A stretch of DNA of 64,000 nucleotides, from assembly GCF_947242115.1 (NCBI RefSeq), contig NC_074717.1, positions 39,762,701 through 39,826,700 of the forward strand, given 5' to 3'. Positions 10,418-23,040 of the stretch are shown here, one piece after another (the stretch's first letter is position 1; each line of letters opens with the position of its first letter). The translations under genes and the position numbers were made by a program. The notes below the pieces were generated by a model. The model was not told the DNA's origin. It did no database searches and saw only the letters and a program-made list of their open reading frames with translations. Origin of the DNA: Biomphalaria glabrata (lineage: Eukaryota; Mollusca; Gastropoda; Planorbidae).

Positions 10418-10915
10418 CCACGTGTCTGTGCGAGACATCATAGCTTCTCCAAATCTATGCAACTCACTGGACTTATCCTGCTAACGACGCTGCCCACGGC
10501 AGATCAGCTCTGCCCGCAGCATCTTTGTGCCCACGGTAGCCGGCCACCCGCCCTACTGTGTCCACTACAGATATCAGAACTTTGGATTGAGACTCCACAA
10601 GAACTGTATCACCGGCGACCCTCTAGAACGCCACCTCCAGCTGGAAGACCTCCTGCCAGGAACACTGCCAGCTACCACACCAGCAGGACAACCAGTTAAG
10701 TGCAGAAGACGAAAGTGACATACTCTCTAATTAAGTGCTTAGTATGATGATACAATATTGCTAACGAGATAGATGCAAATCCCCCCCCCCTTTATTTTAT
10801 TCTACTTTGTATATTTATGTAAATAATTATTCTTTAATTTTTCAACATTTGTATCCTTCTCCATTGTTTGTCTCGTTGCGTGTCTGCTCCCGATTTATCT
10901 CTGGTGGACCAGTGT
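10418..10915 (+). mobile_element. Second LTR-like fossil segment, 5' truncated
   Basis: Copy of 1351-1855 including the AATAA-rich signal region and the T-rich end. It lacks the TATA-like start because the duplication junction lies just upstream. Confidence 0.3.
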
Positions 10916-10992
10916 GTGGCAATTAAAAAAAAATCATTCCCTATACACCAAACAAGCCACTCAAACACGTCATACACGAGGCCCGTCACAAT

Positions 10993-11165
10993 CTTATCTA
11001 TTACAGACGTTACTTCAAAAATAAATAAGATTATTACATACTACGCATTTTATGTGTCAATCTAGTCATGCATGTAAATCAATGACTTAAACTCATTCCA
11101 TTCTCTAATCAAACAAGGGAAAAATTAATCAAGGAGCCCTTGTATGAATTTGTTCTAGCATATGG
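10993..11165 (-). mobile_element. Short LINE tail
   Basis: The final ~170 bp of the CR1/Jockey-like LINE, matching 1931-2103. It stops abruptly at CATATGG, and a second longer copy of the same tail begins at 11836. Confidence 0.7.
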
Positions 11166-11639
11166 CTTGGATTTTGTGTGTTGCCCGTTTGATACTATTT
11201 CATTTTTCTAAACTCGAGTCTGAATACATCCAAGGGACACAACAATTAAATATATTTAATAAAACTTGTGAAGACTTCAACTGATGTTTATTTACAGATG
11301 TGGATGATGGCCTTGTCTATCTATCCGTTGTTTTAATTTGCAGTCTAATTAGTATATATCTTTATACAATATATATTATTTTCCTATCATGTACCCTTAT
11401 TCTGCAACGTCATTCGTCTGGCTACGTCACGACTTTTATCGTCGCTAAAAACAATGCACAATATTGTGCTATGATTGGAGTCGAGCTTTTTACAAATTTA
11501 AAACGATTCCAAGAGATAATCATTTAATGGTAACCTGTATTTCTTGATCGCAAAAACTAATCAAAACAAATTTCAACCAGAAATTACAATACAATTGTAA
11601 TTAGACCGAAAAAAAAACAAAAACATGTTGTTTTTTTAG
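11166..11639. other. Spacer present only in copy 2
   Basis: Lies between two overlapping LINE-tail copies and has no counterpart in copy 1. An open frame at 11300-11527 encodes a hydrophobic peptide without recognisable features. I would not call a gene. Confidence 0.4.
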
Positions 11640-12540
11640 CAACCCTAGAAAGGTAAAAAGACGCTATTACTTTTGTGTGGAATGTCTGCCCGTCCTTCAC
11701 AACTGTACTACAGTACAGTGGCATTCTGTAAATGTTATATAGTATACATGGAATGTGCTTATTCCAGGTTCCCTTTTGTCATCGGCCGCCAATACGCTGC
11801 AATGTCCGAGCGACATGTACATGAATAGATTTAGTTCATCTTCTTATCTTATCTATTACAGACGTTACTTCAAAAATAAATAAGATTATTACGTCCTACG
11901 CATTTAATGTGTCAATCTAGTCATGCATGTTAATCAATGACTTAAACTCATTCCAATCTCTAATCGCACTAGGGAAAAATGAGTCAAGGAGCCCTTGTAT
12001 GAATTTGGTCTAGCATATGGAATAAGAAATGTGCGTCTATTCTTGTGTCTTTCTGAGTATTTTATTAGGTTTTGTTTTTCTATTTGTAAGTTATGATATA
12101 GTGTTTTATGTGTTATAGCTACTTTACTTTTTATTCTTCTGTTCTGAAGTGTCTCAAAGTTTAGTAATTTTACTAATGGTGTCACTCCATTCAAACTGGA
12201 ACATTCTTTTGTTATAAATCTCACTGCTCTATTTTGTAGTTTGTTCTAGTTGAAAGATTTTTCTTACGTTGAGGGATCTCAAACAGACGATGCATATTCT
12301 AATATTGTCCTAACTTAAATAGCATTATCCCAATAATAAAATACTATTTATGAATTTGCATATGTATATGAAGTTGCATGGCAATATGTGTACCTTTCAA
12401 AGTGCTTTCCAACGAGATTTTAAGTTAAATAATCATATATTTGACATTGAAATAGTGTTTGATGTATTTTTAATAATATTAAGTACATGTCTGTAACAGT
12501 GAAATTGAAGGCACATAATTAAAGACCTCATTCAAATCAA
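11640..12540 (-). mobile_element. TIR-element fragment plus LINE tail
   Basis: 11640-11835 is the same fragment as 719-935 in the opposite orientation. 11836-12540 is the CR1/Jockey-like LINE 3' end, encoding RFITKECSSLNGVTPLVKLL on the minus strand near 12160-12221. The two together match 1-935 inverted. Confidence 0.7.
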
Positions 12541-12661
12541 ATAGTTTCCATCTGAAGCTTTTTATTAATTACATCTATGTTTTCGAAGTAAAGTGTTTTC
12601 ATTGAAGGTTAATGACTTGAAATTAAAACGAAGAAGAATTTTAAAAAGGGAATTTTAAAAT

Positions 12662-12667
12662 TTTATT
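12662..12667 (-). terminator. Poly(A) signal of gene copy 2
   Basis: AATAAA on the minus strand about 230 bp after the stop at 12894. Confidence 0.6.
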
Positions 12668-12893
12668 TATGAAATTGCTAATGGAATTCTGTACACGTAC
12701 ATAAGAAAAAGCATACAGCAAATGTAGCTTAACATATTAAAACAAAACATCCAGAATCATTACAAAATTGTTTAAATTCATATAATAAATAATGACTAAA
12801 TTGACATACTAGAATGTTATTGACACAAACTGCATTAACATATAACTGAAATAATTGTAACACTATCTGTTGGTGCCTCTGTCAAGGGAGCTC

Positions 12894-15800
12894 TCATTCC
12901 GTAGCATGCCATAAGAGCGTGTTGATTCCTTCTGTGATGTACTCCAGCCGCTCATTCAGGTCCACGAATTGCAAAAACCTTTGAAACAGATCCTTGTCTT
13001 CCTGGCTGAATTCTGTTCTATAAAATAAGACGACACATTCTTCACGAGTCTCTAACTCATTGAGTGTGTCCTGAAGTATAGTCTCCTCATCACTGTCCAG
13101 TGGGACATTGTTTATTGCCTTGTCAGCCACCTCACAGATGCGGTCCTTGTGATCTAAAAATAGACAATAAGGTGCCAGTTATTTTACCCATAAATCCTCC
13201 AGAATGCTGACTCTTCGACCCATAATTATTGGCGGATCCAGGGGTGAAAGCTGGGCAGGGGGGATCACCCGAAAATTTAATAAGCAAATCACAAAATATG
13301 TGTACAAAAATAGTTAATGCTATTGATAATAATATACAGGGAGTAATCGTTTTCTTTTTTGAAATAAAGTCTGTATTAGATAAGATAAGATGTATCTTCT
13401 ATATTATTTCGCAGCCCTCCCCTCCGATATGGTGATAGTAGCACTAGCGTTTTGTGAGGTAAAGACAATTGTGTCTAGAAGTATCACATCAGTTTTAAAA
13501 ATAGCTATATCTATATGCTACATATACATATTAGTTACTTATTGGTATTTAATTATTACATTTTGTGGCCCCCTTTTTTCACTTCAATTTAAAATTCAAT
13601 CAATTGTAAATATGAAAAAGAGTTGTCAGAATTTGGAGGAGGAAACAGGGGATATTATCACACCCCTACACACTTGCACACTGTCCCATAACCACGTGTT
13701 CATGGGACGCGTTGCTATCTTTGTGCCACTGTAGCGCAGTGCATAATGAACTGAAGGTTGGGTTAATATGGAGTTAGATACCCATACTGGACTTTTTTTT
13801 ATTTTTGAATGAAAAATAATATAGGAATGTTTAGTAGTTTATTCTTTATTGAAACATTATATGGACTATTTTAAAAATGGTCGCGGGTTACACATTTTTA
13901 GACTAAAAGGGCAGACGGATGATCCCAATGTTCCTTTTAAATCGGGGATTATAACATCCTAGCACTAACCTCCCACAGGATAGAGGGGGGATTGCCGGCA
14001 TTATCGAAACAAAATATCACCATACAATTGCATATGGCTAGGTAGCCAAAGGTCACGGCTTGAAAGAAACATTTGACGAAATGTTTTTGTTTCTTTGTTT
14101 GGCAGTAGCGCATTTAGGACAGGAAGTACTACCTCCCCCCTCCCCTTTCTGCCATAATTATCTAGATTAGTGAGGCAGTAGAAAGGGGAAATTTGAATCC
14201 AAGTTAAACTTTTGTATAAGACTACTCCAACTGCGGTAGTTTATTGTATGTCTATAACACTTCTCATTGAATACTAAGAGACATTGGAGTCAAGTGCGGG
14301 AATTCCCGTTAAAGCCGAGAAAAAAATTCTTTGATGTCATTAGTAACAATTTCAATGATGGAAAGAAGGTATCCAAATTTTAATTTTGGACAAATTTTCT
14401 TACAAAAAAAAAAAATAACCGTAAAAATAGAGTGTGGCAAATAACCTAGCAATTTATTTTTCTTTGAAAACAAAGCATAGACTGTCAAATTTCTAGGAAA
14501 ATCATTATAACCATTTTCTAAATACCCTTCCACTTTCCGGCCATCTTTTATCAAAAATTGTGTCCCCACCCACAAAGAGAGCGCAAGTGAAAAGTTGTAA
14601 TGGTTATAGGGTAAAAGTCAAAAGTAAAGTTCCCCTTTCAGACCTTGTGGTCTATAGGGCAGATGATGTAAAGATCATCTGTTTCTTTGGCCTAACGAGG
14701 GTGTGATGTGGCCAGCACAACTACCAACCGCCTTTACTTTTTTTACCAACCTAATGCCAGGTAGCCATTACAGCTGGTTCGTAAGCTAAGCGCTTTACTG
14801 CGCTCTTATTGTTCTAAACCTAAAGAATAAAACAAAGTTCATACTTACGTTGTATAGCCATGAGATCTAAGAGACAATTTCTGAGGACATTATATAGGCC
14901 AGGCATAACTGGCATCTGAAGGGATCTGAAAAAAAGATTTGTGTAAATACAATTGCAAGTTAAACAAAACAAATAAACAAAATATTAAAAAAAGAGAGAA
15001 GCTATATCTAACAAGGAAAACTCCACATTTACAACTATATATCTAAATACTGTATTTATTTCCCTTTTTGGTATCAAGCAAAAATAATTAATAACCCGAT
15101 TTCATTTACTAAGTGGTTAACTTTTTTTTTTTATTGATTTATGTTTTGTTAGGATCAATGAATAAGTGTGTAAATGTTTGATTCGATTCGTAGGAAGTGT
15201 GAGAAATTACGTGTTTTCAAATGTATACCAGATATAAAAACAGACGGAGTAAGTTGACATACGCTTTATAAAAAAGAAAAGCTACATGAACAGAATGTCA
15301 GCAGGTAGTCTCTCCACTAGTTTCAAAGGCAATGAATTTTAGTGTTTGTTTTTTTTTTTAAAGCTGGTCTCATTTCATCTCTATTTAAAATGTAGTTTAA
15401 AAGTTGTTGGAAAATTCATAATAAATGGAAATAAACAAATAAATTACGATTTTAATTTAAATTCTTAAACAAAACAGAGACATTCCAAAGTATAATGAAC
15501 TAACCCCCCCCCCACACACACACATCCCGCCCTGACCTAATTACGATAAAGCTCAACTGCTTCGTGTATTTTTTTTTTAAGTCTCACATTTAAATCCCAC
15601 ATTCTACATTGGCAGTGCACGTTTCTAACAAAAAAAACAACAATAGACACAAAACAACTAAACAAGTTTTTTTTTCTATTATGTCGTTTGTTTCCGTTTA
15701 AGAACATGTCAATTACTGATATATGAACAGAGATCTATACTTGATTTAGAACATAGATTTGTTTGTTTAAACCAATACGATTATATATTATTGCTGTGCA

Positions 15801-16528
15801 ATTCACCTACACCTATAATTGTGGGAAGCGTGGTCGAGAGGCTAAGTACGCTTAAGGTTCGACACCCGACTCGGGCAGAGTTGTGTTTACTGAGCGCCTA
15901 AAGGCAGCACGGAAAAACATTCTCCTAGATACCCCCTCCTCCCCACTGATCCACAACTGAATTTGGACTAAAACGCTCTGTGCACGCTATAAGCATGACA
16001 GTAGCGCTATATAAAAGCCATAATTTATAATTTATTTTAATTGCTAATTATATAACTAATCTAGATGATTGTAAGGTTATTTTTTGCAAAAAATAAATAT
16101 AATATATAGATAGTCTAATCGAACTATCATTAAAAAAGAGAGACTTACCCATCTGCTCCACGAATAAAAGAAAAATCTCTGGCTGATACAACATCATGTT
16201 CTGTAAGATACCTGTGTAACGTCTTGACTCTGTATATATTATGCAAGCTGTAGCGATCAAGGGCTGCCTCGATGCAACATGCATGCAAAGAAGCCACAAA
16301 GTTGTAGATAAGTTTTAAATCCGTTGCACCGCGATTTAATCCCAGGTTCAGTGATTTGGATCTATAGTACATAAATAGGTCTTCCACGACCAGATGGAAA
16401 AGTTCCATGTCAATTAAAAATGGAGCAATCATGCCACTTTGGAGTTTATTTAGATCTGCCAAAAATCGCACAAGGTGAATAAAATGAAACATTTCTTTCC
16501 TAACGTTGTATCTCTTGCCAAAAGTCAT
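12894..16528 (-). CDS. Three-exon gene of unknown family, copy 2 (intact)
   Basis: Exons 16528-16149, 14925-14849 and 13153-12894. All splice sites fit consensus: exon 1 donor GTAAGT, exon 2 acceptor TTTTTTTCAG and donor GTAAGT, exon 3 acceptor TTTTTAG. Phases are 2 then 1. The product is 238 residues: exon 1 codes residues 1-126, the GGA glycine at 127 spans the first intron, exon 2 covers 128-152, H153 spans the second intron, exon 3 covers 154-238. Visible parts are a helical N-terminal half with FHFIHLVRFLADLNKLQ, a middle MPVMPGLYNVLRNCLLDLMA, and an acidic C-terminal half ending TEGINTLLWHATE. No signal peptide, so probably cytosolic. Residues 6-7 are RY here against SD or SN in the other copies; most other differences are silent. 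Family unknown. Confidence 0.78.
14629..14800 (-). mobile_element. SINE-A fragment in intron 2 of copy 2
   Basis: Paralogue of the fragment at 4731-4890, with the same CCCCTTTCAGACC edge and GCAGATGATGTAAAG block. Confidence 0.65.
15821..16028 (+). mobile_element. SINE-B in intron 1 of copy 2
   Basis: Paralogue of 6055-6262 with the same tRNA-like boxes and GCGCTATATAAAAGCC end. Confidence 0.7.
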
Positions 16529-16563
16529 ACAAGAAGTGACAGAAGCTAGCAACTAATTCCCCT

Positions 16564-16573
16564 CTTATATATA
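16564..16573 (-). promoter_or_regulatory. TATA box of gene copy 2
   Basis: TATATATAAG on the minus strand about 40 bp before the ATG at 16528, identical to the other copies. Confidence 0.5.
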
Positions 16574-17199
16574 GGCTTATAGTTATCTTTAGGCATACGG
16601 GTGGTGACATCATATATTTATCTGTATTTTTTGGTTTTATCTTAGACCTTTTTTCCCCCAGATGGTATACGGGGAGTGGACATCATTCTCCTTGTGATAA
16701 CACGGACTTTTACCAATGTGTGCAGCAAAGTGTCGTCCGCTTGACCAGTCGCCCCTTGAAACATACAATGCAACCAATCCTAACGACCACTAGAAGACAA
16801 TGACCACCAGTCTCCCTCTCACCTTTGCGAGCCTAAGGTTTTGTTTTCAATTCAACTCTTTTGTAATCAATGTCACGATTCAAAGACTCCAGGTGACTAG
16901 AGCTAGACGATAAGGATCGTTGAAATTGGTTACATTCATAGATTAAGCCTTTTCCTTTTCGCTTTTTTTTTGTCAATATAAAAATAGAAATCTATGATAT
17001 GTACTTCACCCTGTACCCCCCCCCCACCCCCACACCACTTCCCCGGGTTACTTATCCATAGGCCTCACTCTTGGCTTCAGGCTGAATCTTTCAATGTGTC
17101 ACCAGGTCAAGTTTGTGGCTTGGCTAGAGCCATTGTTTAAACGAAGATGTACCCAGATTCTCAAAACCAAATAGAGAGAAAAGCGATTTAATGACCAGT

Positions 17200-17245
17200 T
17201 ATACACATGACTTTTCAAACAAGACAGTATAACACTACAAAAGCT
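17200..17245. repeat. Minisatellite remnant, about one unit
   Basis: Single GACTTTTCAAACAAGACAGT unit at the place of the 19-unit array in copy 1. It matches the last (CAAAC) unit of that array. Confidence 0.8.
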
Positions 17246-18271
17246 ACAATTGTAATGCACGACTGTAGAGCTAGACATATTATTTGAAATCTATTAAACA
17301 TTCTTATCCTAAATAAAAAGAGGTTACTTTCTAATATCTTGAGTTTTACGATTGTAGTAGAAGTTGAATAAATGATCTATATCTAATGATCTATCTCTAA
17401 TCTCTAATGATCTATCTCTAATGATCTATCACTAATGATCTAGCCCTAACCCCCAACTTTATTCCTTTTTTTTTCTGTTGTCGTTTTCTAATTTTTCTCA
17501 ATCTATTATTTAAAAAAAAAGACTCCATATTATTAACAATGGAGTTTGTGTTTTCACATAAACTTGGACGTAACCCCAAGGGTCACCTGTCTTGATCTAT
17601 GTGGTAGATTAAAAAGTTATACTATTTTCAGCATGAATACCGCAAGCTGTGAAGTACAAACATTCAACAACCAAAATCCTCTCTCACTTCATACAAAACA
17701 GAAGTGTGCGGGGCAATGTGTGTGGGGCATAGTGTGCGGGGCAAAGGTGTTGTTTACGTGAATGTTTTGATCAGCCAGATGACTTTGTAATTGTTAGAAT
17801 TGCCTTGTTAATATCCCTGAATACTTAGAAAACAAATAATTGTGAAAATATGGTCCAGTGTCAGCCTGGCCTGTGGGTTTGGATTGAATGAAAACCTAAT
17901 TGATGGATGACTTGAGGACAGGGAGAGAGGGTGTTGTTTTGTCATTCGTCATTGTTTAAGATTATTGTTAATTAAATTTTTCCAGTATGAAGGATACAAC
18001 TAAAATTGAAAAGTTTATTTTTATTTTTTTTTTATTTTGACGCTGTAATTTCAAAGTTTAAATGGTAAACACGGATGTTTGTTAATCCCAAATGGTTGGG
18101 GTTCAAACACCACCCGGACTAATTAAAGACCAGGTTATAACGTCTATCTTCGAATGAAATATGAGATTAGAGAGAAGAAATTAGCATTTCATTTGATAAA
18201 TCAAATTTGAATGATTTATATACAACTGTGATTCCTTTTTTGAAAAAAAAAAAGATTATAATTCTATATAT

Positions 18272-18640
18272 AGAGGCGCGGTGGCTGATGAACCGCGAGT
18301 CCCAGGTTTGAATCCTGTTGTTTTACATTTCGTGATTTTTAGGACGCCTCTGTGTTCACCCAGCACTAATGGGTATCTAACATTATTTGGGTAAGCGTAA
18401 ATCGCTTGGTCGTTAAGCAGGCCACGAGACATCTGTCAAAAAAAAAAAGGATGTCTTTTACATCATCTGTCCCATCTATCATGGGAAGCGTGGTCGAGAG
18501 ACCAAGTGCGCTTGAACTTGCCTTGGCTTGGCTACCTAGAAGGGGGCTCTGAGCATGCTATAAGCATGAAAGTAGCGCTATATAAAAGCTATAATAATAA
18601 TAATAATAATCGCTAGGCCTGAAAGGGAAACGTTATTTTT
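18272..18640 (+). mobile_element. SINE-A with nested SINE-B, copy 2
   Basis: Same nest as 9202-9680. The inserted SINE-B (18482-18610) has an internal deletion that removes its B box and most of the body. Confidence 0.65.
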
Positions 18641-19266
18641 TTCTAATTCTAGGCCTACATATAGGTCTGAGTAATTTGTTACTATGATGCTCTGTATAAG
18701 TTTGACCATTGAGGTACAAAACATACCACACGACCATAGCCCAGGTGTGTAGAATTATTGTTTTTATACTATTTCTTATGACAGAAAGCTTCTGTGTTCA
18801 TATTTCTTTGTTTTGAGCAAAAATTATTATTTTATAGTTTTCGTGCATCACATTTGGGCAGTGGACATTTCTGTTCTCCCCCCCCCCCTATGTCCCCACA
18901 CGAACTAAAGTTTTTAAGTAAAAACAAATGATTGGTCCTTTAATTCAATAAAACAAATATCCCCATTTATGTTAGAAGTAGGCCAGTGGCGACTCTTGGA
19001 CATGTGATGGGCAAAGTGTAGGAAAGAATTCAAAGTGAGAGACATTGACATGGATAAGACTGCTTGTGATATCGCATAAGAGATTAACTCTTAAGAAGTG
19101 CTGGTGACTACATGCGGCCTACCAGAAGTATCACACTAATCTATTTACTGCTTTATCCTAATCTAGTGGCTCCTAGCTTCAAACATTAATCTACAAGGTA
19201 GAATCCTATTGACTTGTTTTGTTTTACATGTTTCGGGTGTTCATTCAGAGTTGATAATTAATGCAT

Positions 19267-19390
19267 ACTATCCCAAACCCGTCACAGGACGGCGGAAGTT
19301 AGCGGCGGCAGGGTTTAAACCCGAGACCATTGAGACTATCAAGACAACATCCCAGAGCGCATAACCACACGACCGGGCAGCCAGACTTGA
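19267..19390 (-). mobile_element. SINE-C-like tRNA-related repeat, copy 2
   Basis: Paralogue of 10289-10411 and 33178-33300, here continuing into unique flank rather than a junction. Confidence 0.45.
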
Positions 19391-19496
19391 CCCTCCACCC
19401 CAAACTCACACACCGATCGATTACAATATACGCACGTACAAGATTTTGTTTTTTTGTCTTATGTAAATAAATGTCCTACAACATAAGTTGCGAATA

Positions 19497-19537
<41 letters not shown>

Positions 19538-20755
19538 GAGAGAGAGAGAGAGAGAGGCACGTTCAAAATGATTCAAACAATTGGATAAAAAAAACTCATA
19601 AACTATGTCAATGACTATATTTCATTCACGTTCCATTCCATTATGTAACAGTCACGTCAAACACGTCTTCCCCAGTCATGTATCAGTCAATTCAATCACG
19701 TTCACTTCAGTCATGTATCAAGTCAATCGGCACCGACCAATCCGCGCTGACTAAAGAATGTCTCATTTCCTCCCTTCCTCTGTGCGATCCTCCTTGAGGG
19801 GCGGGAAGTAAGGAGGTAGGCGACACCAGGGAGGGTGTAATTTGTCTGCCTCCCCAGCTACAGCCGTGAAACTAATCTCTACTTAAACTTGGCTCTAAGG
19901 GAAACACATTAGACCAGCTCGCGTTAAGAAAGACCCGGGTACCAGGTTTGGCCTTGATTTGTCTACCAAACCAAATACAGGGCATTAAGAAAATGATTGC
20001 ACCCCCCCCATGCCTTTACAAAGGTGGTGTTTCTAATTGTTTGCAATTAAACTCTACACATAAATACAAAACCATCTCTCTTATTTACATAGACTGAAAG
20101 CTTAACGATAGAGTCTATTTACTTCTCTAACAATCACGTGATAAAAATCTGTGTTTAAAAAAAAAAAGCCACCTGGTCGAATTGTGTATAGAACACTTAA
20201 CAAGTTTAAAATCTCCCAATAACTACAATACAACACAAAGGAAAATATATTGCTGTAAATATTAAAGATTTACATTCTTTGTAAAGCGCTGATGAAATAA
20301 TTGATTTGTCTTTTCTTCGTGTTCTCGTTGGGTCCCAAAGAAAGTGTTTTGATTTTCTTGTTTGGTCAACAAATTGGTATTCCTATTTAAATATCTCTCC
20401 TCCCCCCTCCCATTTCCCAAGTAACCAACTTATTGAAAGAGGCGATGGAAAGCTTAAATCTAGATCTATATTTATCTTTTTGACAAAATCGCTACTCAAG
20501 GGAACCTTCCGAGTTCGTGTGTATAAATAGCAGCTTAACTGTCTTGGAGAAATTTGTGTTACGATATTGCAGGGCTAGAGAAACGTCAAAAGAAGAGAGA
20601 TTGTCCCTACGCCGTCACAGGCGCGCGTACAGACACACACGCACAGACTATTGAGCACAGACGATGTTGGATGAGTGGGTGTGTGTAAGTGTGAGGTGGT
20701 GATTCTCTTTGCCAGACAAACCCTGACTTCATTTATTGTTAATAACATTCACCTT
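19391..20755. other. Duplicated non-coding block with a GA microsatellite and a TATA motif
   Basis: Matched at about 33300-34820 in copy 3. Contains a GA run (19501-19556) and repeated CACGT/CATGTATCA motifs at 19620-19720. A TATAAATAG at 20522-20530 is followed by an ATG at 20664 and a GTAAGT at 20685. Both motifs recur in copy 3 (34588, 34730, 34751). The seven-codon frame and GT-rich context make a real first exon doubtful. Confidence 0.4.
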
Positions 20756-20759
20756 AACA

Positions 20760-21190
20760 TCACATCCCTCATGAACCCTGTAATGATCTCATCATGTACA
20801 TCTCATTAGCTTTACACGAGCTTAACATCTCTGTAATGATCTCATCATGTACATCTCGTTGGCTTTACACAAAATTAACATCTCTGTAATGATTTCATCA
20901 TGTACATATCATTAGCTTTACACAAACTTAACATCTCTGTAATGATTTCATCATGTACATATCATTAGCTTTACACAAACTTAACATCTCTGTAATGATT
21001 TCATCATGTACATATCATTAGCTTTACACAAACTTAACATCTCTGTAATGATTTCATCATGTACATATCATTAGCTTTACACAAAATTTACATCTCTGTA
21101 ATGATTTCATCATGTACATCTCATTAGCTTTACACAAAATTAACATCTCTGTAATGATTTCATCATGTACATCTCATAAGATTTACATAA
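20760..21190. repeat. 53-bp tandem repeat, about 8 units
   Basis: Units of 53 bp built from AACATCTCTGTAATGATTTC, CATCATGTACATATCATTAG and CTTTACACAAACTT. It abuts a SINE-A at 21205. The copy 3 array (34830-35550) is longer and more varied. Confidence 0.9.
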
Positions 21191-21204
21191 ACTGTAACAT
21201 ATCC

Positions 21205-21433
21205 AGAACCGAACCAGAGGGTCCCGGGTTCGAATCCTGGTGATGAATGTGATTTTTAATTTCGGGAGCTTTGGGCGCCTCTGAGTCCACCCAGCTCTAA
21301 CGGGTACCTGACATTAGTTGGGAATAAATCAAGTCTGGCGGTCGTTGTGCTGACCACATGACATCCTCGTTAACCGTGGAGCACAGAAACAGGTGACCTT
21401 TAAATTATCTGACCCATAGATTGCAAGGTCTGA
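21205..21433 (+). mobile_element. SINE-A, 5' shortened
   Basis: B-box-like GGGTTCGAATCCTGG, then the SINE-A body with CACCCAGCTCTAACGGGTAC and an end near CATAGATTGCAAGGTCTGAG. The paralogue is at 35556-35787. Confidence 0.7.
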
Positions 21434-21435
21434 GA

Positions 21436-21475
<40 letters not shown>

Positions 21476-21512
21476 AAGGGAGAGAGAACGAGAGAGAGAT
21501 CGATATTTATAT

Positions 21513-21544
<32 letters not shown>

Positions 21545-21555
21545 TTAGAGAGAGA

Positions 21556-21589
<34 letters not shown>

Positions 21590-21600
21590 ATGATATAGCA
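21434..21600. repeat. GT/GA/TA compound microsatellite
   Basis: Runs of GT, GA, then TA (about 21504-21544) and GA again. Copy 3 has a longer TA core at 35835-35896. Confidence 0.9.
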
Positions 21601-21989
21601 AGAGAATAAGAGAGAAACAGTGAAAAAGAAATAGATCAACATAAATGTATTTTAATAAGTCATTGAATCCAAGTCATCTTTTTATTATTAAAATTAAATT
21701 TGATTCAGGTGTCTACTTGGAAGCACTTAATGTATACATGAGTTTAGTGTTAAACATTCATTACTATTCAAACCCTGTATTAGTTAATGGGATGTCTGGT
21801 ATTAGATCAATGTTGGAAAGCTTAAAAGATAACAACACACGAATTCTTCGTAGATGTTCAAGGCGCGACGCTTTCTTCTAGGGCCTATGACGTCATTTTA
21901 CAATTAGAATTTTATTTAGTATATTTTTTTCCTTGTCGTTTTGTCATGATTTAGTGTGATGTCGTTTGTCACTTAGTTTGGGTTGCATT

Positions 21990-22480
21990 TCCGACAAGCC
22001 AAGTCATTGGACTTGAGACAAAAATACACCTTCTAACACAATCGTCATCCCAACAGCAACATATGCATGTGAGACATGGAAGTCATCTGCCAAAATTGAG
22101 AAAAGACTAAATGTGGCTAAACAAAAATGGTTGAGACGAATTTTGGGAGTCAGTTACACAGATTGGGTCTCAAACAAGGAAATTCTATGCCGAACTGTGA
22201 GTCGAGTACTTAGTGAGGTTGTGACAGAGCGTCGCATGAGGGTTTGTGGGACATGTTCTCAGACAAAATGAACTACGCATACCAAGAGTTGCGATGACAT
22301 GGAGGCCAATACGAGAAAAGCGCAAACAGGGACGACCTCGTATAATTTGGCGCCACACTTTCATGGAGGACCCCAGAGCAGTGAACACCAGGTTGGAAGA
22401 GGCCTCAGACATTGCCAGTGACAGCTTGCCATTCAATGCACCGAACAGGGCGGGAGGACCTAAGTCTAAGTAGGTAAGCA
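21990..22480 (+). mobile_element. LINE reverse-transcriptase C-terminal fragment, copy 2
   Basis: Encodes, with a frame change, the end of a non-LTR reverse transcriptase: IPTATYACETWKS, KRLNVA, LGVSYTD, then RIPRVAMTWRPIREKRKQGR and PRIIWRHTF. The GRPR-x-x-W motif is typical of molluscan LINE ends. The paralogue is at 36330-36810. Confidence 0.75.
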
Positions 22481-22689
22481 TTTCGCCATCTTGTACTTGA
22501 GAGACAAGCCGTGATTCTTTTGGTCCTATATACTTCTTGGTTTAACGCTACTGAACAGCCTTAGCCGTATTGACTTGGATCTTTTCTGGGTAGGACTCTT
22601 TGACCCTTCTTTAGGGTGAGTTTTATTTCATATTGCTATGATAATCTTTATGCGGATTCGTTGGTATTTATAGTCTTAGATTAGACATA

Positions 22690-23040
22690 AGAGTCCAAAT
22701 CACAAGAAAGATGACGCTTACTATAAGCTATCCCGACAAGACCAACGTCTAATCTTTCCACTCAGGACCGGACACAACAGAATGCGACAACACATGCACC
22801 GCAAGATCAAATTTGGAACCAGTGAAATCTGCCCATGTGGAGTATCACCAGAGAATGTCGACCACGTCCTCCAAAACTGCTCTCTTTACCAAGAGGCCAG
22901 TATAAGACACTGGCCCCAAAACACACTAATAGAAAGAAAACTATATGAAGAGCGCCCTGATTTGGAAACCACTGCGCAGTTCATCCCATATATTGGTCTA
23001 GCCATCTGAACGCTCCAACATAACAATGAGAACGAAGAAG
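22690..23040 (+). mobile_element. Second LINE 3' fragment with a cysteine motif, copy 2
   Basis: Encodes TGHNRMRQHMHRKIKFG then CPCGVSPENVDHVLQNCSLY, the end of a LINE open frame of the RNase H-bearing kind. It finishes at LETTAQFIPYIGLAI and a GAA-rich tail. In copy 3 (37035-37370) about 42 bp of the tail are missing. Confidence 0.75.
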
